Shown: one piece after another, positions 58,306-64,000 of the stretch
Layout: each line of letters starts with the position of its first letter
Position numbering within the stretch: position 1 is the stretch's first letter
Source of the DNA: CBDIDH01 sp965277595
GTDB lineage: Bacteria; Planctomycetota; Planctomycetia; Isosphaerales; Isosphaeraceae
DNA: 64,000 nt
Direction: 5' to 3'
Assembly: GCA_965277595.1 (NCBI GenBank)
Contig: CBDIDH010000001.1
Span: 1,116,001 to 1,180,000 of the forward strand
The notes under the pieces: generated by a model
The model's input: the letters and a program-made list of their open reading frames with translations, nothing else
What the model was told of the DNA's origin: nothing
Databases searched by the model: none
Made by a program: the position numbers and the translations under genes

Positions 58306-59781
58306 ATGACCCGCCTTATACCACCGCGAGAGATTTTGTCAAACCCGCCGCCGGGCTTGAAGTACATTTCGATTTGTTCAGGGATAGAGGCCGCGACGGT
58401 CGCCTTCCATCCGCTAGGCTGGCAACCTCTCGCCTTCGCAGAAATCGAAGCCTTCCCCTCCGCCGTGCTCGCCCACCACTATCCCGCCATACCCAACCTT
58501 GGCGACATGACGAATTACCACGATTGGCCCGAAGATATTCTTGCCGAATGCGACCTGCTGGTAGGCGGCCCGCCCTGTCAGGCGTTCAGCATGGCGGGGC
58601 AAAGGCGTTCGCTCGATGATGAACGAGGCAACCTTACCCTCACCTACGTAAATCTTATCAATCACATCGATACCATCAGGAGGAAGCATGGACGCGACCC
58701 AATTATCGCTCTTTACGAAAACGTCCCCGGAATTTACAGCACCAGAGACAACGCCTTTGGCTGCCTGGTCGGAGCGATCTGCGGGCAGGATGCGCCCGTT
58801 GAAACTGAAACCGGGAAGTGGCCTACGGCTGGCATATTCTGGGGAGAAAAGCGCCGAGTGGGTTACAGAACCCTCGATGCCCAGTATTTCGGACTCGCCC
58901 AGCGTCGGCGACGGTGTTTTCTCCTTGCCGTGCCTAACGAGCTTGTCGAGCATGCTGGAAACCGGGCATGTCCCTCCGAAATACTTTCTATCCCGGAAAG
59001 CCTGCGCGGGGATTCTCCGCCGAGCCGAGAGAAGGGGGAAAGCCCTACCTTCGATGTTGCTCCAAGCCTTACAAGCAGTGGCCGGGGAGTAGAGCGTACC
59101 GGGGAAAGCCGAGGCCAAGACCCGGTAATCCCCTGCTGGTGGGACGGTGGACAGATAAGCCAGACGCTTGATGCCGTCTTATCCAAAGGGCAGGCGATGC
59201 CGGAGAAGAACCGGTTTCCGGCGGTGTTGCAGCCGATAACCATCCCGATCAACATGCAGGCCGCCACAAAGAACGGCAAGAAATCGCCAAACATGATGGG
59301 CGTTGGTAATGATGGTGATCCTGCCCCAACTTTGGGGGCAAATGACGTTCACGCGGTTGCCTTCACCTGCAAAGACTACGGGGCCGACGTTGGCGAGACA
59401 GCTCCCACCCTTCGAGCAATGGGGCATTCGGAAAGTCACGCGAATGCGGGCGGTCAACTGGCGGTGGCTTTCGCCCAAAATACCCGCGACGAAGTACGTG
59501 AGATGCCTTATGTCGGTGCATTAGCTGCCGAGCCGGGGATGAAGCAAACGAGCTACATCCGGCAAGTCCTGAAGGTACGCCGAATCACGCCCGAAGAATG
59601 TGAGAAGCTTCAGGGATTTCCAGTTGGTTATACCAATGTTCCCTACCGTGGCAAACCAGCAGCTGACGGCAATCGCTATAAGGCATTGGGCAATAGCTTC
59701 GCGGTTCCCGTCGTTCGATGGATTGGCTGGCGGATTCAGATGATGGATGGAATACTATGTAAATCACGGGAGGCAGCATGA
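58306..59781 (+). CDS. DNA C5-cytosine methyltransferase
   Basis: 491 aa. Motif I YISICSGIEAATVAFHPLGW, motif IV LLVGGPPCQAFSMAGQRRSL with catalytic Cys, motif VI YENVPG, motif VIII FGLAQRRRRCF, a long variable target-recognition region, and motifs IX/X (RRITPEECEKLQGFP; ALGNSFAVPVVRWIG). No restriction partner is near, so an orphan methylase protecting the element is likely. AAGGAG before ATG 58,306. Confidence 0.93.
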   Translation: MTRLIPPREILSNPPPGLKYISICSGIEAATVAFHPLGWQPLAFAEIEAFPSAVLAHHYPAIPNLGDMTNYHDWPEDILAECDLLVGGPPCQAFSMAGQRRSLDDERGNLTLTYVNLINHIDTIRRKHGRDPIIALYENVPGIYSTRDNAFGCLVGAICGQDAPVETETGKWPTAGIFWGEKRRVGYRTLDAQYFGLAQRRRRCFLLAVPNELVEHAGNRACPSEILSIPESLRGDSPPSREKGESPTFDVAPSLTSSGRGVERTGESRGQDPVIPCWWDGGQISQTLDAVLSKGQAMPEKNRFPAVLQPITIPINMQAATKNGKKSPNMMGVGNDGDPAPTLGANDVHAVAFTCKDYGADVGETAPTLRAMGHSESHANAGGQLAVAFAQNTRDEVREMPYVGALAAEPGMKQTSYIRQVLKVRRITPEECEKLQGFPVGYTNVPYRGKPAADGNRYKALGNSFAVPVVRWIGWRIQMMDGILCKSREAA

Positions 59782-60002
59782 CCAAATACAACGTACACAT
59801 CTACCGCGAAATGAGGCTACGTTTCGACGGCATCGAGGCCGAGACAGCGGAGGAAGCCGCCGAGAAAGCCAAGGATATGCTCTTGGCCGAGGCAGATGAT
59901 TTCGACGAATGCGACGGGCGGGATTTCGCCGCACTGGTTGACGTACAGGGCGATGAAGAGTTTAACCGGAGCCGGACAATCGATTTTGAAGAGAAGGCCT
60001 AG
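59778..60002 (+). CDS. small phage-type protein
   Basis: 74 aa; YNVHIYREMRLRFDGIEAET then AEEAAEKAKDML, related in layout to the protein at 53,531. ATGA overlap with the methylase. Confidence 0.55.
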   Translation: MTKYNVHIYREMRLRFDGIEAETAEEAAEKAKDMLLAEADDFDECDGRDFAALVDVQGDEEFNRSRTIDFEEKA

Positions 60003-60022
60003 CGCCCGCTACTGTACGCCGG

Positions 60023-60057
60023 TATAATGGGAGTGTCCCTTAACCGGAGGCACTCCC
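60023..60057 (+). promoter_or_regulatory. TATAAT box and GGGAGTG/CACTCCC pair
   Basis: A consensus TATAAT (60,023-60,028) is followed by GGGAGTG (60,029) and its exact complement CACTCCC (60,051-60,057) around the GGAGG of the next gene. No good -35 is seen. Confidence 0.4.
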
Positions 60058-60495
60058 ATGACCGAGCAGAAAGCCAAAGCCCTTGCTGCCGCCATCGGTG
60101 GCGATGTTGTGCGAACGAGGCCCCAGAGCCGCATGTGGGGCGTTTCGCTGGTCAGGGCAGACGGACGCTATGCCTTGCTCGAAGAGCACGCAGGAGCCGT
60201 CTACTTCGACGAGCACGCGTGTTGGACGGGGTATATGGTCAACGGCAGCGACCCAAAAGGCGAGATCAACGCCGAGGAGTGGGGTATATGGGATCATACC
60301 CGGCAATGGGCCACCGGCCTCGCCACGCTCATCGGCGGCCAGCCCCACCAGTCGGGCGGCAATATCTGGGTCATGCTGTTCGAGCGACGTGACGGGCGGT
60401 TCGTGGTCATCGGCGATCTGGGTGCTGAGGTTTACCGCGACAGGGGCAGCTACGAGGCCGGGCAGGAGGAGCCGGAACGATTCGACTGGGAATGA
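60058..60495 (+). CDS. hypothetical protein
   Basis: 145 aa; GVSLVRADGRYALLEEHAGA, GLATLIGGQPHQSGGNIWVM, FVVIGDLGAEVYRDRGSYEA. Alternating beta strands, no known motif. CCGGAGG before ATG. Confidence 0.6.
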   Translation: MTEQKAKALAAAIGGDVVRTRPQSRMWGVSLVRADGRYALLEEHAGAVYFDEHACWTGYMVNGSDPKGEINAEEWGIWDHTRQWATGLATLIGGQPHQSGGNIWVMLFERRDGRFVVIGDLGAEVYRDRGSYEAGQEEPERFDWE

Positions 60496-60586
60496 GCACC
60501 CGACCAGCTATCCGGTGTGGTAAGTCAGCCGACTGACTCACGAGGGAAACCCACGCGGGCGCGTCGCCTGCGGCTCCGCTCACGGC

Positions 60587-61009
60587 TCACGGCGGGTAAT
60601 CCCACGCCTCGATCTCAATTTTTGTAATCTCGGGCTTCTTCGGGTCATCGACAGCCCCGCTCTCCCTGAGGATCGTCCGGCAGCCCAGCCCGATATGCCG
60701 CAGGACGTTATCCAGCCTCTTGCCGGTGATGATCACCTTCCAAAGCCCCTCCCGCTCCTCGCCGTCGATCTCAAGGCACCCGGCGAAGCGGATGGTGAAA
60801 CCGGCCTTGTTCGGGGAGTAGCCCAGCAGGCTGTAGCTGATGCCGTGCTCGCCTTGCCGGGAGAACACCCGCAGCATATTGTGATGCCCCCGCTCGGACA
60901 TCCCGCAACTATCGGACTCGACACCCGAATCCTCCGTAAATCTCTTCTCTGTCACATCGCCCCTGAGGCCAGCCGCCGGGTCGTATCCGCCCTTATCTGG
61001 AGTAGCCAT
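60587..61009 (-). CDS. hypothetical protein following the relaxase
   Basis: 140 aa; MLRVFSRQGEHGISYSLLGY, WKVIITGKRLDNVLRHIGLG. Its start overlaps the relaxase stop by 17 bp, so it may be an accessory transfer factor. No motif. Confidence 0.55.
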   Translation of the reverse strand: MATPDKGGYDPAAGLRGDVTEKRFTEDSGVESDSCGMSERGHHNMLRVFSRQGEHGISYSLLGYSPNKAGFTIRFAGCLEIDGEEREGLWKVIITGKRLDNVLRHIGLGCRTILRESGAVDDPKKPEITKIEIEAWDYPP

Positions 61010-62024
61010 GATTTCGGTTCCTATCCACGGAATCCGATGTACGCACCATGCCGATTCTACGCAGCTTAGCAACGCAATTGTGGACGCCCTTGCGCCAGCG
61101 TGACGCTTTTACCGAATGGCGTGCCTTGCTTACCACAGAGGCCACGGCGGAACGCTGCGCACCCGTCATGCGTGCCAGCCAGCCCTTCCGGCGATCCTCC
61201 AGCGGCATGTTGTCCGGCTTCTCGGGACGGTCATAAAGCCCTGCCCGGTGTTTCGCCTTGGGGGATGCCTTCTTGCCGTTGAATTCCTCGTAGTCGGCGT
61301 TCTTGGCGGAGATCGATGTCCGGCGGCGGGAAAACTCGGCCTTCACCTCGGCTGGCACACCGACGATCTCATACTCATTGCCGACTCTCTTCGTCTTGTA
61401 GCCCAGCTCGTTCAGCCCCTGCCGCATCGTGTCCCGGTATATCTTGGAGAGGGTCGGCCTATCGACGTACCGCAGCTCGACGGCCTTCCAGATGCCTTCC
61501 TTCTTATCCTCGCTGAGGTTGAACACGACCAGATGCCCGTGTCTCGCGGGATCGCCCTCCCGGCTCCCCGCATGGTCGAACCACGCCATGACCAGATTCC
61601 CCGACTTCCTTTCCGGCCTCTTCCAGCCCTTCACCTTGGCGTCCGACTGGGCGATCTCCGCCTTCTTCGTGACTTTGACCTGGGCGTTCTCCTCGACATA
61701 GCGGGCGACTGCCTCACGGGCTTTCAGGCGCACCGATTCTATGCGGGTGTCCCCCGCGACTTCCCCAGCGATGGAAACGTCTTTCGGGTCGTTGGTGACG
61801 ATCTGAAAGGCTCCCCGTCTCTCCGGGTGCATGTACTTCGGCAGCTTGGCATCACGCTCGCCGTTTCCGTCGGTGGCATAGCCGTCGAACAGGTTGAGGT
61901 AAACCCGATGGCCTTCCTTCGTGTCGATCCGCAGCCCGGCGATGCCCAGCCGCTCCGCACCCTGACCGAAAAACACCGGCGGGGTGAGGGTCGTTTCCTT
62001 GAGGAAATACTTCGCGTCGGCCAC
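60993..62024 (-). CDS. MobF-type relaxase domain, without helicase
   Basis: 343 aa. N-terminal AKYFLKE with a candidate catalytic Tyr, FFGQGAERLGIAGLRID, the three-His site FDHAGSREGDPARHGHLVVF, and LSKIYRDTMRQGLNELGYKT..EIVGVPAEVKAEFSRR match the TrwC/TraI relaxase core. The helicase half (usually 600 aa or more) is missing; the C-terminus is a short basic tail. GTG start; a nearby GGGAGG would fit an ATT codon at 62,045 better. Would nick and carry the element's DNA. Confidence 0.78.
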   Translation of the reverse strand: MADAKYFLKETTLTPPVFFGQGAERLGIAGLRIDTKEGHRVYLNLFDGYATDGNGERDAKLPKYMHPERRGAFQIVTNDPKDVSIAGEVAGDTRIESVRLKAREAVARYVEENAQVKVTKKAEIAQSDAKVKGWKRPERKSGNLVMAWFDHAGSREGDPARHGHLVVFNLSEDKKEGIWKAVELRYVDRPTLSKIYRDTMRQGLNELGYKTKRVGNEYEIVGVPAEVKAEFSRRRTSISAKNADYEEFNGKKASPKAKHRAGLYDRPEKPDNMPLEDRRKGWLARMTGAQRSAVASVVSKARHSVKASRWRKGVHNCVAKLRRIGMVRTSDSVDRNRNHGYSR

Positions 62025-62054
62025 TGGTCTAGGTGACTCTACGGCAATTTTACA

Positions 62055-62180
62055 CCTCCCATCGGTCTGAGCTTGTCGGAGGCATCATACGTGCAAAACT
62101 GGAACTGGCAAGGGGGAGGAGAGCTTTTGCACCTTACGTACTTTTCAGTGAGGGGGCAATTGCACGGTGCAAGTTGTTTT
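62055..62180. other. candidate oriT or relaxase operator
   Basis: No gene. Four GTGCAA/TTGCAC hexamers: GTGCAAAA (62,091) with TTTTGCAC (62,125) as one inverted pair, and TTGCAC-G-GTGCAA (62,160-62,172) as another. Directly upstream of the relaxase on its strand, the usual place of oriT. Confidence 0.5.
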
Positions 62181-62248
62181 CACCTACCTCGGTTCTGCCC
62201 CCGCCTCGCTTCCGGGTCTCGGTATTTACGATCTGATTTGGCGGGGCG

Positions 62249-62368
62249 TCACTTGGGCAGGTCGAAGCTGGCCGGAACCAGCACCGCCCCCAGCATGACA
62301 GTGGCTACGAACATCCCGGCGACGATGAAATTGGTGCAGCAGGGGGCGAAGAGGTGATCCTGTGTCAC
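62249..62368 (-). CDS. 39-residue membrane peptide
   Basis: GTG start overlapping the upstream stop. CCTNFIVAGMFVATVMLGAV is one transmembrane helix. Coupled to the gene before. Confidence 0.45.
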   Translation of the reverse strand: MTQDHLFAPCCTNFIVAGMFVATVMLGAVLVPASFDLPK

Positions 62369-62529
62369 CCCCTTTCCCCTGTCCGCCAAGGAACCGGATC
62401 TGCCTTCCGATAGGCTTTGATCACCGGCTGCATCTCTGCGGTGGGTTCGGGCATGACGCGGAATGGCAGCGGAACGGGGAACATGCCCCAGTGGCTGAAG
62501 GATTCGTAATAGATGCCGTTGATGACCAT
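62365..62529 (-). CDS. 54-residue hypothetical protein
   Basis: INGIYYESFSHWGMFPVPLP, PVIKAYRKADPVPW. GGGGGAGAG before ATG 62,529. Confidence 0.5.
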   Translation of the reverse strand: MVINGIYYESFSHWGMFPVPLPFRVMPEPTAEMQPVIKAYRKADPVPWRTGERG

Positions 62530-62612
62530 CACTCTCCCCCTACCGCGAACAAGCAAATCAGAAATACAACGGCGATAAGAATGGCGACCCCGATTTCGTC
62601 GGACGCCGTCAT
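62529..62612 (-). CDS. 27-residue membrane peptide
   Basis: MTASDEIGVAILIAVVFLIC plus LFAVGGE: a single transmembrane helix. GGAGGTGAGGG upstream; last bases overlap the next gene's start. Confidence 0.45.
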   Translation of the reverse strand: MTASDEIGVAILIAVVFLICLFAVGGE

Positions 62613-62800
62613 ACCCTCACCTCCACGGTGATCCCCGTCCGCTTCAACGCCGCCAGTCCTGCTTCCGATATGCACGGCCTCTCGAACGCCCGCGCCAGAT
62701 CGATGGCCAGGTCGTTCAAAGGGTAATAGCATCGGCCGTAGACATTTTCCTCAACACGGAATAAGGCGGTGGGGGCGTAGGTGATTCCTGCATGGACCAT
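62609..62800 (-). CDS. small hypothetical protein
   Basis: 63 aa; GITYAPTALFRVEENVYGRC, LNDLAIDLARAFERPCIS. TAGGAG before ATG. Confidence 0.5.
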   Translation of the reverse strand: MVHAGITYAPTALFRVEENVYGRCYYPLNDLAIDLARAFERPCISEAGLAALKRTGITVEVRV

Positions 62801-62809
62801 AATGAACTC

Positions 62810-63145
62810 CTATTTCCAAGCGATTTTCATTGATTTTCGCGTATCGAGACTCCAGACATCCGCGATCAGCCTCGCCCGCTCACTTTCCGTTTTCGGGTGG
62901 TAGACCTTCGGCTTCCCGGATATCTGCCCCAATTCCCTCTTGTCCTTGCTACGAGGGGGTTCTTTATCCATCAGAGCGAATAACGCCGCCTGATCCTTAT
63001 GGTTGTAGCTGGCGGGCAACAGCGTGTGGTTATGCTCGACCTTGACGGGGCGCTGCTCGACCACAACATGGTCGAGAAATCGATCGATGTTCAGAAGCCC
63101 GTACAGGCAAACGCCGAAGGTGAGGATTAGGAGGATCGGCTTCAT
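62810..63145 (-). CDS. membrane-anchored hypothetical protein
   Basis: 111 aa: N-terminal signal anchor (ILLILTFGVCLYGLLNI) then a charged soluble part. Overlaps the upstream gene by ATGA. Confidence 0.55.
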   Translation of the reverse strand: MKPILLILTFGVCLYGLLNIDRFLDHVVVEQRPVKVEHNHTLLPASYNHKDQAALFALMDKEPPRSKDKRELGQISGKPKVYHPKTESERARLIADVWSLDTRKSMKIAWK

Positions 63146-63351
63146 GTCATACCCCCTGTCCAGGTCATCACAAGGCCGTTCCAGGACATCACAATTCCAT
63201 GCAATGCCAACCAGACCATTCCTAGACCTACGCTACCGAGGGCGAGGATAGCGGAGCCGAACATAATTATGTCCAATAGGGTAGGCTTGCTGTCGAGGCG
63301 ATCGTTCGTGACGCGTTCGATGTAGTCGGCGTTCGGGTGGTTGTCGTTCAT
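63142..63351 (-). CDS. small membrane protein
   Basis: 69 aa; hydrophobic ILALGSVGLGMVWLALHGIV in the C-terminal half. GGAG before ATG 63,351. Confidence 0.5.
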   Translation of the reverse strand: MNDNHPNADYIERVTNDRLDSKPTLLDIIMFGSAILALGSVGLGMVWLALHGIVMSWNGLVMTWTGGMT

Positions 63352-63352
63352 T

Positions 63353-63685
63353 TCACTCTCCACTCATGGCGTTGATGAATACGGCGAGATAGGCGTTCAT
63401 GCACTGCCTGACGGCATCCTGGTTGTTGGCGCTGTTCGCGTCGCGGACGAATTGGCGCTCATCAAGCAGGGTGTTTTCCTCATCGGGGCTGAACGGGACG
63501 TACAGACTCAACGCCCGGTAGGCGCTGTCCATGCTGGAGCTTAAGTATAGCCATCGGCGCTTGGGGTCGCGGGGGTATTCCGTGAAGCAGAGCTTGACCT
63601 GCTTGTTGAGGGCGTATGCGAGGTTGTCTATCAGCGCTTCGGCTATTTGGCACTCCTGGCTGATCGAAATGGCTAGGTTGTTCAT
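63353..63685 (-). CDS. hypothetical protein
   Basis: 110 aa; EALIDNLAYALNKQVKLCFT, helical C-terminus AVRQCMNAYLAVFINAMSGE. GGAG before ATG 63,685. First gene of the leftward block that ends with relaxase accessory genes. Confidence 0.55.
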   Translation of the reverse strand: MNNLAISISQECQIAEALIDNLAYALNKQVKLCFTEYPRDPKRRWLYLSSSMDSAYRALSLYVPFSPDEENTLLDERQFVRDANSANNQDAVRQCMNAYLAVFINAMSGE

Positions 63686-63705
63686 GGCCGGCTCCATAAT
63701 AGTTA

Positions 63706-63734
63706 TTGACGTGTGCTTAATATAGTTTTACTCT
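63706..63734 (+). promoter_or_regulatory. TTATTGAC promoter (fourth AATAAT-type copy)
   Basis: TTGACG, 17-bp spacer, TACTCT, preceded by ATAATAG. Faces the excisionase-like gene at 63,795. Confidence 0.45.
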
Positions 63735-63794
63735 ACTATGAAACCTGGGTTAGCGCAACAGAAAAAATCAAACTAATTTAAGCTAATTATCGAA

Positions 63795-63992
63795 ATGGAA
63801 CTGAATCAATATGTTACCGCCCAAGAAGCGGCGAAAATAGCGGGCTTACCATATTCTGCTTTCTGTTATCACGTCTATCATGGTAACGTGCCGGAGTCAT
63901 ATACTATTGGAAAGAGCCGGTTTTATCGGCGTGTGGATATTGAGACATGGCAGAAGCCGCCGGCAAAGAAGAAAGGCCCAAGACCTAAATGA
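63795..63992 (+). CDS. excisionase-like HTH protein
   Basis: 65 aa. YVTAQEAAKIAGLPYSAFCY, then YTIGKSRFYRRVDIETW is the HTH_17/MerR-like fold of small excisionases. Lys-rich tail. Lies near the window end; may belong to the far part of the element. Confidence 0.75.
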   Translation: MELNQYVTAQEAAKIAGLPYSAFCYHVYHGNVPESYTIGKSRFYRRVDIETWQKPPAKKKGPRPK

Positions 63993-64000
63993 GCCTCTAC

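Noticed and set aside
58212..58619. 135-codon open frame overlapping the methylase start
   Set aside because: Mostly out-of-frame methylase sequence; the methylase frame has all motifs and a Shine-Dalgarno.
61116..62036. 306-codon plus-strand open frame
   Set aside because: Antisense to the relaxase, no recognisable motifs.
1..64000. CRISPR arrays
   Set aside because: No series of regularly spaced 20-40 bp repeats was found; the only regular spacing is the 10-11 bp GCGCA array.

Overview
The window looks like chromosomal DNA of a high-GC planctomycete, most likely a member of the Isosphaeraceae/Gemmatales side of the phylum. This is inferred from the style of the housekeeping proteins, the futalosine menaquinone genes, the short EF-Ts, the long-tailed ribosomal protein S2 and a dispersed GACCAAGGACC-type palindromic repeat. 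No genus can be fixed from sequence alone.

Bases 1-21,490 are ordinary core genome: a GNAT acetyltransferase fragment and hisD; a membrane repeat protein; threonine aldolase; an MlaE/MlaD lipid-transport pair; FlgM; a GspE/PilB ATPase; Fur; a phosphodiesterase-type hydrolase; a menaquinone block (ubiE/menG, ubiX, SDR, mqnP, mqnE, largely with overlapping ends); then the translation block rpsB-tsf-pyrH-frr and a tRNA-Val(GAC) gene.

From the 3' end of that tRNA to the end of the window (about 42.5 kb) lies one integrated accessory region. It starts with a tyrosine integrase whose ribosome binding site is buried in a perfect hairpin. A minus-strand block (22.7-29.4 kb) follows, with a VirD4/TraD-like coupling ATPase, several small membrane or coiled-coil proteins and a ParB-like protein: probably a DNA-transfer operon. 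A MobF-type relaxase without helicase sits near the far end (61-62 kb) next to repeats that could be an oriT. Between them are many short, often overlapping genes of phage/plasmid type: ArdC antirestriction protein, HNH and GIY-YIG nucleases, ThyX, DUF3310, DUF4326, a PAPS-reductase/DndC-like protein, a C5 cytosine methyltransferase, several HTH regulators, and two long structured non-coding segments that resemble each other. Cargo with host-like composition (hybrid histidine kinase, Tat-exported flavin amine oxidase, DUF2239 protein) interrupts this.

The most unusual parts are: (1) a second tyrosine integrase followed 5 bp later by a complete TnpB, with no TnpA, the pair being bracketed by near-identical 12-bp direct repeats; (2) a 99-bp palindromic element inserted into an RNase HI gene with a 3-bp target duplication; (3) two homologous structured RNA-like leaders; (4) six GCGCA-type motifs spaced by one helical turn in front of a membrane-anchored HTH protein; (5) an element-wide promoter box AATAATTGTTGAC. 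The distal attachment site is not inside the window, so the element probably continues past 64,000.
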